Shown: positions 1 through 6,089, counted from the stretch's first letter. The stretch: 11,424 nucleotides of DNA from Pseudomonadota bacterium (GCA_023426505.1 JAFAAP010000050.1:1-11424), one strand, 5' to 3'. The notes: generated by a model from the letters alone, not told the origin. Made by a program: numbers and translations.

Positions 1-118
1 CACCGTGCCGACCCTCGGCGGCGGCGCCGCCCCGGTGTTCGTGCCCGGCCGCGACGAGGGCGACAACGACTTCTTCGTCGCCCGCGCCAAGCTCAACTTC
101 AAGTTCGGCACCTACTAA
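1..118 (+). CDS. Outer-membrane beta-barrel (porin-like) protein, 3' end only
   Basis: The reading frame is open from base 2 to the TAA at 116-118 and gives the last 38 residues of a protein whose start lies outside the window. The end reads ...VARAKLNFKFGTY: alternating polar and hydrophobic residues finishing on an aromatic residue. That is the typical last beta-strand of an outer-membrane barrel, where the terminal aromatic is part of the BAM recognition signal. The segment before it (GGGAAPVFVPGRDEGDND) is Gly/Asp-rich like an extracellular loop. Similar C-termini occur in rhizobial Omp25/Omp31-like surface proteins, but with only 38 residues the exact family cannot be set. A strong hairpin terminator follows 24 bases after the stop. 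Confidence 0.6.
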   Translation, partial: TVPTLGGGAAPVFVPGRDEGDNDFFVARAKLNFKFGTY

Positions 119-142
119 GCCGAACCGACCCTCCTCAACGAC

Positions 143-172
143 AAAGGCCCGGGAGAAATCCCGGGCCTTTTT
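143..172 (+). terminator. Rho-independent terminator between convergent genes
   Basis: An 11-bp perfect stem, AAAGGCCCGGG (143-153) with CCCGGGCCTTT (160-170), closes a 6-base AGAAAT loop and runs into TTTTT (168-172). It lies just after the outer-membrane protein stop and is oriented for that gene. On the opposite strand the stem is followed by TTTG, a shorter U-tract, so it may also stop transcripts of the glutathione transferase gene that ends at 200. Confidence 0.9.
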
Positions 173-199
173 GTTAGGGCGAAGCCTGCGGCTTCGGCG

Positions 200-805
200 T
201 CAGGCCGCCACCCGCGTCTTCGCATAGGCCGGAACGCGGGCCTCGAAATCGGCGAGCCACGCCACGAGCTTCGGATAGCCCTCCCGCCAGCGGCCGCCCA
301 TGCGCAGGTCGAGATATCCGAGCGCGCAGGCGAGGGCGATGTGGCCGATATGGAGGGTCTGCGCGGGCGTCGAGAGGTGGGCCTCCGCATAATCGAGGCC
401 GCGCTGGACCTTGCCCAGTTGATGCTCGACCCACTTCGGCTCGTGCCGGTCCGCCGGACGGAAACGTCCCTCATAGACCTGCAGCAGGGCGGCATCCATG
501 ATGCCGTCGGCCAAGGCCTGCTGGCGCAGGGCGGCATAGCGTTCCCATCCGGCCGGGATGATGCGCCCACCGCCGGCCAAGTGATCGAGATAATCCACGA
601 TGACGCGGGAATCGTAGAGGGTTTCGCCGTTCTCCAGGATCAGGGTCGGGATTTTTCCAAGAGGGTTCTGCTGCCGCAGCGTGTCGGCCGGGTTGGTGGT
701 ATCGGCTTCGACGATCTCGATCCGGTCCAGGAGACCGAGGAGGGAGGCGGACAGCTTGACCTTGCGGCCGAAAGGCGATGCGGGAGAGGTGCGGAGCGTG
801 AGCAT
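200..805 (-). CDS. Glutathione S-transferase family protein (YibF-like)
   Basis: Soluble cytoplasmic GST-fold protein, likely binding glutathione; the substrate cannot be read from sequence. Numbered from the start chosen here, the N-terminal thioredoxin-like domain shows SPASPFGRKVKLSA (7-20), the cis-Pro motif NPLGKIP (47-53), and DSR (65-67) at the glutathione gamma-glutamyl contact. The rest is the all-helical C-terminal domain. This pattern matches the YibF-like subgroup. An ATG at 814 is also possible (204 aa). I prefer the ATG at 805 (201 aa) because AGGA (817-814) sits 8 bases before it but overlaps the upstream ATG. The gene is last of a minus-strand run, 65 bases after rlmJ, and ends near the shared terminator at 143-172. 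Family assignment is firm; physiological role is not. Confidence 0.88.
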   Translation of the reverse strand: MLTLRTSPASPFGRKVKLSASLLGLLDRIEIVEADTTNPADTLRQQNPLGKIPTLILENGETLYDSRVIVDYLDHLAGGGRIIPAGWERYAALRQQALADGIMDAALLQVYEGRFRPADRHEPKWVEHQLGKVQRGLDYAEAHLSTPAQTLHIGHIALACALGYLDLRMGGRWREGYPKLVAWLADFEARVPAYAKTRVAA

Positions 806-870
806 GCGGGACATCCTAGGACTCGAACGGCACCTTTCTTGAACCTCGCGAAGCCTGACCGCAACGGGAT

Positions 871-1719
871 TTATGCCGGAGGCCCGAACGGCTCACAGCG
901 ATAGCCACCGTAGCGCCCGCGCGACAGGCGCTCCGCCAGCGCCGGCAGGAGGATTTCCGCTTCCTGCCGCAAGGACCAGGGCGGGTTGATGACGAAGAGG
1001 CCGCTGCCGTTCAGGCGCGTGGGATCGGCCGGGTCGTCCACCAGGAGCTCCAGGCGCAGGCCCGGTCGCGGGCATTGATCATGCAGACGGGCCGCGACCG
1101 CATCCACCGGCTCCAGCGCCTTGATCGGATACCAGCCGGCATAGACGCCGGTCGGCCATTTCTTTAGGGCCTCGAGAAGCTCCGTGCCGAGGCGCTCCAG
1201 CTCGTTCGGCTTCTCGTAGGGCGGATCGATCAGCACGAGACCGCGGCGCTCCTTGGGCGGGATCAGCGCATGCAGCGCCGTCCATCCATCGAGATGCATC
1301 ACCTTGAGATTGGCGACCTGGTTGAAGGCCTCGCTCAAGACCGCATGGTCGGCCGGGTGCAGCTCGACGAATACACCCCGGTCCTGCCGCCGCAGCAGCT
1401 CGCGCAGGATTCCCGGCGAGCCCGGGTAGATCGTCTCGCCGTGACGCGCCCGCACGTCGGCAACGACCTTGCGGTACGGCGCCAGGATCTCCTCGACCTC
1501 GGGCGCGAAGGCCTCGTCGAGACGGCCGATCCCGTCGACCCATTCGCCCGTGCGCTCCGCCTCGTCCGCCGTAAGGTCGTAGAGCCCGACCCCCGCATGG
1601 GTGTCGATCACCCGAAGGGGCGTCTCCTTGCGCTGGAGATAGACGAGGGTGCGCGCCAGGAGCGCGTGCTTCATGACGTCGGCGAAATTGCCGGCGTGAA
1701 ATGCATGTCGATAATTCAT
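871..1719 (-). CDS. rlmJ: 23S rRNA (adenine(2030)-N6)-methyltransferase RlmJ
   Basis: Cytoplasmic SAM-dependent enzyme that N6-methylates A2030 (E. coli numbering) of 23S rRNA; 282 residues, close to the 280 of E. coli. The family signature is clear: N-terminal YRHAFHAGNFADVMKH (3-18), a SAM-binding strand VIDTHAGVGLYDL (37-49), an acidic VELHP (118-122), and the catalytic DPPYE (165-169) typical of amino-N6 methyltransferases. The start has AAGG 7 bases upstream, overlapping the TAA stop of the RNase T2 gene (gap 9 bases), so the two are very probably co-transcribed and perhaps translationally coupled. The pairing of a secreted RNase with an rRNA methylase is more likely operon convenience than shared function. 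Confidence 0.95.
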   Translation of the reverse strand: MNYRHAFHAGNFADVMKHALLARTLVYLQRKETPLRVIDTHAGVGLYDLTADEAERTGEWVDGIGRLDEAFAPEVEEILAPYRKVVADVRARHGETIYPGSPGILRELLRRQDRGVFVELHPADHAVLSEAFNQVANLKVMHLDGWTALHALIPPKERRGLVLIDPPYEKPNELERLGTELLEALKKWPTGVYAGWYPIKALEPVDAVAARLHDQCPRPGLRLELLVDDPADPTRLNGSGLFVINPPWSLRQEAEILLPALAERLSRGRYGGYRCEPFGPPA

Positions 1720-1728
1720 TCTCGTGCC

Positions 1729-2397
1729 TTATCGGACCGCCGGTATCGTAACCTCGCCGGCGCGGCATCCGTTGCGATCGACCTCGGGACATTGGTGGAA
1801 TCCGCGCAGGTCCTTGTCGAGGCAGATCCGGATCTCCTGCAGGATGCGGCGCCCGCAGGACAGGGCGATCATATCAGGGCGCAGGCCCGGATTGGCGGCC
1901 ATGAAAGCCCGTTCGAGCTCGAGCGGCATCACCTTGGACTCAGTGGTCAGGTTCTTGAACCCGTCCGGGATGCGCACGAGGTCCCGGGCCCGCTGGACGG
2001 CGCGGAAGTAGCCGCTGGGACTTTCGCCCGTGCATGTCCCGTGCTTGCGCCACTGATAGCGGGCGAGATTATCGTCGGGGAAGAGATTGCCCGCGTCCTG
2101 GAGGGCCGCCCGCGGAACGAAGCGTCCGCCCGGCTCGCAGAAGCTGGGATAGCCCTGCTCGTTTTGGGGCCACAGGCCGTGGACCACGAAGCCGAGGCCG
2201 CTCCCGGCCTCGCACTGCGCACGCCGGTCGCGGCTGCCATCCGCTTCGCAGAAGCCCGGCGACCAGGACAGGGCCAGCACGTAGAAGTCGAAGGCGCCGG
2301 CCGGAGCCCCCCTCGCCTCCCGCACGGGCTGGGCCCAGGCAGGCAGGGCCGAGAGGCAGAAGGCGCCCGTCAGGATCAGGCGCCGGGCAAGCCTCAA
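1729..2397 (-). CDS. Secreted ribonuclease T2 family protein, probable TTG start
   Basis: Exported endoribonuclease of the T2 family, expected to cleave RNA in the periplasm or outside via a 2',3'-cyclic phosphate. With the TTG at 2397-2395 as residue 1 (222 aa), a clean signal peptide RLARRLILTGAFCLSALPAWA is predicted with cleavage after residue 22. CAS1 is FVVHGLWPQ (70-78, His73) and CAS2 is YQWRKHGTC (114-122, Lys118 and His119). Where family members often carry a catalytic Glu four residues before the CAS2 His, this protein has Gln115. Several cysteines suit periplasmic disulfides. An ATG at 2460 gives 243 aa but overlaps the upstream gene by 67 bases and adds a Pro/Arg-rich stretch before the signal peptide, so TTG, which overlaps the upstream stop as TTGA, is preferred. 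Family sure; activity likely. Confidence 0.9.
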   Translation of the reverse strand: MRLARRLILTGAFCLSALPAWAQPVREARGAPAGAFDFYVLALSWSPGFCEADGSRDRRAQCEAGSGLGFVVHGLWPQNEQGYPSFCEPGGRFVPRAALQDAGNLFPDDNLARYQWRKHGTCTGESPSGYFRAVQRARDLVRIPDGFKNLTTESKVMPLELERAFMAANPGLRPDMIALSCGRRILQEIRICLDKDLRGFHQCPEVDRNGCRAGEVTIPAVR

Positions 2398-2825
2398 GGC
2401 AGGGCCTGCTTGCAGTGCGGCGCGAAGGAATAGTGGCGGTCGAGGCCGTCCACGCACCATTCGGTGCCCCAGCCGATCCCGATGAAGCCCAGCTTCTCAC
2501 GGATCGAGTAGTTGATGCGCCGCTTGTAGCCGTCCGACACGATCACGGTGCCCGAGCAGTAGCGGCGCGGAATATAGTCGAGCCCCCACGGGCGCCACGC
2601 GACCTGCTGCACCCGCTCGAAGCCGACGATCTCCAGGCTCGAGTTCCAGAACCGGCTCTCACGGGTCGAGAAGGTCGAGGTGATGTCCTGGAGCACGGAC
2701 GGGTCCTCGCAGCCGGGAATGTTGGCATTGTAGGAATGATCCCGCCGCTCGGCTGGGGTGATCTCACGTGCCAGCGCGGGTGCGCTCACCATCACACAGG
2801 TGATCAATGCCGCCAGCCACTTCAT
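2394..2825 (-). CDS. Secreted four-cysteine protein of unknown function
   Basis: 143 residues from the ATG at 2825, which has GGAG (2836-2833) 7 bases upstream; the ATG at 2831 is only one base from that GGAG and is unlikely. Residues 1-19 form a signal peptide (MKWLAALITCVMVSAPALA). The mature protein has exactly four cysteines (39, 90, 124, 138), suggesting two disulfides, and a Trp/Tyr-rich core including FWNSSLEIVGFERV (59-72), GLDYIPRRYCSG (81-92) and IGWGTEWCVDGLDR (117-130). I recall similar unnamed exported proteins in Hyphomicrobiales, but no function. Its TGA overlaps the likely TTG start of the RNase T2 gene, so the two exported proteins may be made together. A partner, folding or inhibitor role is inference only. 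Confidence 0.85.
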   Translation of the reverse strand: MKWLAALITCVMVSAPALAREITPAERRDHSYNANIPGCEDPSVLQDITSTFSTRESRFWNSSLEIVGFERVQQVAWRPWGLDYIPRRYCSGTVIVSDGYKRRINYSIREKLGFIGIGWGTEWCVDGLDRHYSFAPHCKQALP

Positions 2826-2853
2826 CGTCATGCTCCAACAGATTGGTTGCCCT

Positions 2854-2871
2854 CATGTGGGACCATGTGGG
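2854..2871. repeat. CCCACATG direct repeat, one helical turn apart
   Basis: On the minus strand CCCACATG occurs twice (2871-2864 and 2861-2854) with a 10-base period. The upstream copy overlaps the proposed -10 hexamer of the operon starting at 2825. The spacing puts both copies on the same DNA face, as expected for an operator, but no regulator can be named. Confidence 0.4.
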
Positions 2872-2890
2872 CGACCGGCGGCAACGTCAA
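2862..2890 (-). promoter_or_regulatory. Candidate sigma-70 promoter of the RNase T2/rlmJ operon
   Basis: On the minus strand, TTGACG (2890-2885) is followed after 17 bases by CATGGT (2867-2862). The -35 is a 5/6 match and the -10 only 3/6, which is tolerable in alphaproteobacteria where the -35 CTTGAC dominates. It would give a leader of about 30 bases before the ATG at 2825. It lies just downstream of the preceding lipoprotein gene's stop, so the operon may have its own transcription start. Confidence 0.4.
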
Positions 2891-2908
2891 GGCTCCGCTT
2901 GCGCGGCT

Positions 2909-3913
2909 TTAGTAGATTCCACCGCCGCTCAGGGCCAGCGGCTGGCCGGCGGAGGGCCTTGCATAGCCTGGCGGCGCATAGGTCTGTGCCGGCGCCTGGA
3001 TCTGGGATGCCCTGCCGTAGCCGGCATTGGACCCCGGAAGGTCGGCCGCATAGCCGCCGCTGGCGACCGGCCGCGAGGCCGGCGGCATCGGCGCCGAAGG
3101 CGCGGGGCTCTGATTATGCGGGGCCGAGGCATAATCTTCGGCGGGCGTCCCCTCCTCCTCCATGTCGATCGGGGCGAGATCGGCCGAGGGCGCCGCCGCC
3201 TGATAGGCCTGCTGCGCCTGCTCCGGGTCGATCCGGGGCGCGAACTTCAAGATCGGCTTGCAGATCCTGCGCTGCCCGCGCGGATCGTGGCGGGCCAGAT
3301 CGATATGCAGGTGATCGTAGTGGAAGGCGTCCGAGCCCGGGCCGAGAACGGTGGTGAAGTAGCGGCAGGCGCCGACGAAGACCTCGCGCAGGAATTCCTG
3401 CTCGGCCGGGCTTCCCTTCCAGCCCTTCACGACCGAGACGTCGCGCCCGTCCGCGAGGGCGAAGCCCATGACGTCGAGGGCATTCCCGAAGGCATGCTCG
3501 GAATATTTCGCGCCCCGCTGGTTGTTCCGTGGCCGGCAGGAATAGGAGCCCGCCTTCAGGTCCGCGAGAGGGACGCCGAAATACAGGAGCGCCGCCGGCT
3601 TCACGATCTCGTCGAGCCACGTGTCGATGCGCGGGATGATGGGACAGGCGAGCGTCACCTTGGATTTCAGGCCGACGGCGCCATTGTTGAAGGCCGCGAC
3701 CTTGAACGGATAGTCCATGCCGCAGACACCCGGCCCATCGATCTTCGGCGACAGGGCCATGTAGGCGGAGGGCTGAACCAGCCGCTGCGATAAACACGCC
3801 TCCTCGGCCTGCGCACGCCAGGGCTCGCGCTGCTCGAAACGAAACAGCCCGCACCCCGTAAGCCCAAGCCCGACAAGCGATAGGGCGAAAAACGCAACTA
3901 ACCCACGACGCAT
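2909..3913 (-). CDS. Extensin-like domain lipoprotein (putative murein-type peptidase fold)
   Basis: Lipoprotein of the bacterial extensin-like C-terminal family, related in fold to zinc DD-peptidases of the M15/LAS group, so probably acting on peptidoglycan in the cell envelope. Residues 1-21 form a lipoprotein signal with lipobox L-T-G-C (18-21). The catalytic domain spans about 35-225: SEHAFGNALDVMGF (138-151) offers His140 and Asp147, and HYDHLHIDL (198-206) offers the HxH ligand. Paired cysteines (40, 64, 90, 126, 183, 218) suggest disulfides. From about residue 232 a low-complexity Ala/Pro/Ser/Gly/Tyr-rich tail runs to the end (334). A GTG at 3919 is possible, but AGG lies 8 bases before the ATG at 3913. 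A TTGACG at 3951-3946 may be its -35 with a weak -10. Enzymatic activity is inferred from the family. Confidence 0.88.
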   Translation of the reverse strand: MRRGLVAFFALSLVGLGLTGCGLFRFEQREPWRAQAEEACLSQRLVQPSAYMALSPKIDGPGVCGMDYPFKVAAFNNGAVGLKSKVTLACPIIPRIDTWLDEIVKPAALLYFGVPLADLKAGSYSCRPRNNQRGAKYSEHAFGNALDVMGFALADGRDVSVVKGWKGSPAEQEFLREVFVGACRYFTTVLGPGSDAFHYDHLHIDLARHDPRGQRRICKPILKFAPRIDPEQAQQAYQAAAPSADLAPIDMEEEGTPAEDYASAPHNQSPAPSAPMPPASRPVASGGYAADLPGSNAGYGRASQIQAPAQTYAPPGYARPSAGQPLALSGGGIY

Positions 3914-4142
3914 GGGCACAGCCTAGAAGCCGCCAGTAAACATCCCGTCAACAGGCGCCGTCGTGCTGCGGTGGAACACGACCGATGAACCCTCCGCGCG
4001 CCGATTCGCCTGCGCGCGAGCCCGCTCGTTCATGTAATCGTTTCCACGGCTCAAGAGCCTCAAGCTCGGCGCGTCCAGGCAATCTCACGGCGAAAAAATT
4101 TTACTGAAGAGATCGAGGGCGGACTTCTTCGTCAGTACAAAG

Positions 4143-4161
4143 GGTTAACACATTGTTAACC
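4143..4161 (+). promoter_or_regulatory. CtrA box (TTAA-N7-TTAAC), near-perfect inverted repeat
   Basis: GGTTAACACATTGTTAACC contains TTAA (4145-4148), seven bases, then TTAAC (4156-4160), an exact match to the full-length binding consensus of the alphaproteobacterial cell-cycle response regulator CtrA. The 3' half extends to TTAACCAT (4156-4163), the half-site form seen at CtrA-activated promoters. As the site is a 7+7 inverted repeat it reads the same on both strands and could serve either the micro-protein gene (ATG 100 bases downstream) or the lipoprotein gene at 3913. No clear -10 was identified. Confidence 0.65.
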
Positions 4162-4249
4162 ATTTCGACCATTTCCGCATGAACCCTCGACTAGCCCGAA
4201 AGGCCTTTTCTACCCCCTCTTGTTTTGTTAGCGTCCTCTCTATTCAGAC

Positions 4250-4255
4250 AGGGGA
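4250..4255 (+). promoter_or_regulatory. Ribosome binding site of the 33-aa micro-protein
   Basis: AGGGGA ends 5 bases before the ATG at 4261. This strong Shine-Dalgarno match is the main reason to believe the very short gene that follows. Confidence 0.7.
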
Positions 4256-4260
4256 TTGCC

Positions 4261-4362
4261 ATGAACCTGACGTCGAGCGTGAACTGGGTATACGGTTTGA
4301 ACGTTGCGGCGGCGTGCGTTTCGTTGAGCTTCATCTGTGCCGTCGTGGTCGGGGTTTTCTGA
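4261..4362 (+). CDS. 33-residue membrane micro-protein, uncharacterised
   Basis: ATG at 4261, TGA at 4360-4362, 33 codons. The product starts MNLTSSVNWVYGLNVAAA and continues into a single hydrophobic helix (about residues 10-33) ending CAVVVGVF. It has no charged residue at all, and cysteines at 19 and 26 lie seven apart on one helix face. Support for coding: a strong AGGGGA Shine-Dalgarno, about 80 percent G/C at third codon positions as in the neighbours, a protein-like transmembrane composition, and an upstream AT-rich control region with a CtrA box. It converges on the gene at 4439. The product would sit in the inner membrane; function unknown. I have a faint memory of similar short predicted proteins in related genomes but cannot verify it. 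Confidence 0.65.
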   Translation: MNLTSSVNWVYGLNVAAACVSLSFICAVVVGVF

Positions 4363-4438
4363 TCGAGGACGAACGTCGAAAACCCGGTTCAACCGCATCA
4401 CATTCCCAAGCCGATCCGTCCTCTCGGAAGCGAAAGGG

Positions 4439-4693
4439 TCATGTCTCAGGGCATGGGGTCTCGGTGATGCGCCATGACATGACGTTGATCTCCATGCCGC
4501 ACTGGGCGAGGCGCGGCCCGCTCGCGGTCCGCAGGCAGACCTTCTCGCCGGGCGCGAACATCCGCCCTTCCGCGCGGCAATAGCAGTCAAGGGGATTGTG
4601 GCCGGGCGCCTGGATGCGATGCATCAAGGGATCATCGAGGGCGCTGGCCGGCGCCGCAAGTCCCAGACCCAGAAGAACGACGACGCTGCGCAT
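4439..4693 (-). CDS. Small secreted cysteine-rich protein
   Basis: 84 residues; ATG at 4693 with GGAG 7 bases upstream. Residues 1-18 form a short signal peptide (MRSVVVLLGLGLAAPASA). The mature 66 residues contain five cysteines (37, 39, 53, 65, 81), with CYCRAEGRMFAPGEKVCLRT (37-56) as the core and RLAQCGMEINVMSW (61-74) after it. This looks like a compact disulfide-stabilised periplasmic or extracellular protein; five cysteines leave one free or for an intermolecular bond. Such small proteins recur as unnamed genes in Hyphomicrobiales. It lies 65 bases after moaE on the same strand with no terminator seen between; a CTTGAC at 4752-4747 could be its own -35. No function can be assigned. Confidence 0.8.
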   Translation of the reverse strand: MRSVVVLLGLGLAAPASALDDPLMHRIQAPGHNPLDCYCRAEGRMFAPGEKVCLRTASGPRLAQCGMEINVMSWRITETPCPET

Positions 4694-4758
4694 GGCGCAT
4701 CTCCGCTTGTCGCCCCTCGAAAATGGTCCTCCCGACGTCCGCTTCGGTCAAGCGCTCT

Positions 4759-5214
4759 TCAGAGCCAGCGCTGCACGGCCTCGTCGTCTTGATCCTTCGC
4801 CTCGACCCAGGCGCCTGCCGTTCCGTCCTGCAGGTGCTCGCGCTTCCAGAACGGCGCCCGTGTCTTGAGGTAGTCCATCAGGAAATCGGCAGCCTCGAAG
4901 GCGGCGCGGCGGTGGCTCGAGGCCGCGAGCACCAGCACGATCTGGTCTCCCGGACGAATTTTGCCGAACCGGTGGATGATCGTAAGGCCGAGGAGAGGCC
5001 AGCGCTCCCGCGCCTGCGCAGCGATGCGGGCGATCTCGGCCTCCGCCATGCCGGGATAATGCTCGAGCTCGAGGGCCGTCAGTCTTCCGCCCTCGTCCCG
5101 GCATAAACCCGTGAAGGCGACGACGGCGCCGATATCGGCGCGTCCCTCCGTCAAGGACGCCGTCTCGGCCGCGACATCGAAGGGCTCGGCCTGGATCCGG
5201 ATCGAGACAGTCAT
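4759..5214 (-). CDS. moaE: Molybdopterin synthase catalytic subunit MoaE
   Basis: Large subunit of molybdopterin synthase, which with thiocarboxylated MoaD inserts two sulfurs into cyclic pyranopterin monophosphate to make molybdopterin in the cytoplasm. 151 residues, the usual length. Seen: AVVAFTGLCRDEGG (30-43), LELEHYPGMAE (48-58), HRFGKIRPGD (81-90), SSHRRAAFEAADFLMDYLK (99-117), then TRAPFWKRE. The two lysines seven apart, Lys117 and Lys124, match the catalytic lysines 119 and 126 of E. coli MoaE. It starts 22 bases after moaD; its own Shine-Dalgarno is weak, so it probably depends on the upstream genes. No moaA, moaC or moeB is in the window. Confidence 0.96.
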   Translation of the reverse strand: MTVSIRIQAEPFDVAAETASLTEGRADIGAVVAFTGLCRDEGGRLTALELEHYPGMAEAEIARIAAQARERWPLLGLTIIHRFGKIRPGDQIVLVLAASSHRRAAFEAADFLMDYLKTRAPFWKREHLQDGTAGAWVEAKDQDDEAVQRWL

Positions 5215-5236
5215 CGGCCCAGCTTTGACATGGAGC

Positions 5237-5488
5237 CTAGCCCCCGGTCATCGGCGGGAAGAAGGCGATCTCGCGCGCTCCCGCGATGGCAGCATCGGGC
5301 TTCGCATGCACATGATCGATGGCGGCGCGGACCACAGCCTCGTTCTCGAAGGCGTATTCGTATTCCTCGCCGCGGGACTTCAGCCAGCGGACGAGATCGG
5401 CGACCGTCTCGATCCCCTCGGGAAGCTCCACGTCTTCGTCCGTCCGGCCGACCCGCTCGCGCACCCAGGCGAAGTAGACGAGCTTCAT
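5237..5488 (-). CDS. moaD: Molybdopterin synthase sulfur-carrier subunit MoaD
   Basis: Ubiquitin-fold small subunit of molybdopterin synthase. Its C-terminal glycine is adenylated and thiocarboxylated by MoeB and partners, and then donates sulfur within the MoaE active site. 83 residues, starting MKLVYFAWVRERVG and ending FFPPMTGG; the terminal Gly-Gly (82-83) is the functional hallmark and is intact. The start lies 4 bases after the pgsA stop, with GAGG inside the end of pgsA as ribosome binding site, so translation is likely coupled to pgsA. moaE follows directly, so both enzyme subunits are made from one message. Confidence 0.95.
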   Translation of the reverse strand: MKLVYFAWVRERVGRTDEDVELPEGIETVADLVRWLKSRGEEYEYAFENEAVVRAAIDHVHAKPDAAIAGAREIAFFPPMTGG

Positions 5489-5492
5489 CGGC

Positions 5493-6089
5493 TCAGCCCT
5501 CGTCGATCATGTGGTGGATGCCGGTCTTGAGATAGTCCCAGCCGGTGTAGATCGTCAGGATCGCCGAGGCCCACAGGAGCACCGTGCCGATCAGGACGGT
5601 ACCGGGCAGGACGGTCTCCCCGGCGGGCCCCGCAATCAGGAAGCCGAGCGAGACCAGCTGGAACGTGGTCTTCCACTTGGCGACCCGGCTCACCGGCACG
5701 CCGACCTTCAGCTCGGCCAGGAACTCGCGCAGGCCCGAGACCAGGATCTCGCGGCACAGGATCACGATGGCGGCCCACAGCGCCCATCCGCGGATCGTCG
5801 CATCAGCTACGAGCATGAGGAGGCAGGCCGCCACGAGCAGCTTGTCGGCGATCGGGTCGAGCATGCGGCCCAGGGCCGATTGCTGGGCATAGGTGCGGGC
5901 CACATAGCCGTCGAGATAGTCGGTGATCGCCGCCAAGGCGAAGATGGCGAGCGCAAACCAACGCGACCAGTGGTCCTCTGGCCAGAACAGCAGCGCCACG
6001 ACGGCCGGCACGGCCGCGAGCCGGCCGTAGGTCAGCAGGTTGGCGAGGTTGAAGGCCTTGGACCGGCGCATGGAGGGAGCAGTGCTCAT
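5493..6089 (-). CDS. pgsA: CDP-diacylglycerol--glycerol-3-phosphate 3-phosphatidyltransferase
   Basis: Integral inner-membrane enzyme that makes phosphatidylglycerol phosphate from CDP-diacylglycerol and glycerol 3-phosphate, the committed step to phosphatidylglycerol and cardiolipin. From the ATG at 6089 (198 aa) the CDP-alcohol phosphotransferase signature D-x2-D-G-x2-A-R-x8-G-x3-D-x3-D is complete: Asp57, Asp60, Gly61, Ala64, Arg65, Gly74, Asp78, Asp82. Several hydrophobic helices follow. The start is uncertain: ATGs at 6149 (218 aa), 6089 and 6071 are in frame and none has a good Shine-Dalgarno. The conserved NLANLLTYGRL begins a few residues after the shorter starts, so the 6149 start probably adds a non-conserved leader. 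It lies downstream of uvrC, as in many related genomes. Confidence 0.93.
   Translation of the reverse strand: MSTAPSMRRSKAFNLANLLTYGRLAAVPAVVALLFWPEDHWSRWFALAIFALAAITDYLDGYVARTYAQQSALGRMLDPIADKLLVAACLLMLVADATIRGWALWAAIVILCREILVSGLREFLAELKVGVPVSRVAKWKTTFQLVSLGFLIAGPAGETVLPGTVLIGTVLLWASAILTIYTGWDYLKTGIHHMIDEG

Larger units (their letters stand above)
3914..4260. other. Intergenic region with regulatory character
   Basis: These 347 bases separate the divergent lipoprotein gene (-) and micro-protein gene (+). The left part (3914-4080) has ordinary base composition and may hold the lipoprotein promoter. From about 4090 the composition becomes AT-richer (AAAAAATTTT at 4093-4102) and contains the CtrA box at 4143-4161. 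A long frame that starts at an ATG at 4179 has no ribosome binding site and no recognisable protein, so I do not call it. No RNA gene was recognised. Confidence 0.6.

Noticed and set aside
4102..4137. Inverted repeat TACTGA-N24-TCAGTA
   Set aside because: Six-base arms with a 24-base spacer are expected by chance and no known operator form fits.
4179..4583. 134-codon + strand frame starting at an ATG after the CtrA box
   Set aside because: No Shine-Dalgarno; it overlaps the better-supported micro-protein and the secreted Cys-rich gene on the other strand; product has no protein-like pattern.
4740..4754. Hairpin CGCTT/AAGCG after moaE
   Set aside because: Only a 5-bp stem with no U-tract on either strand, so not a credible terminator.
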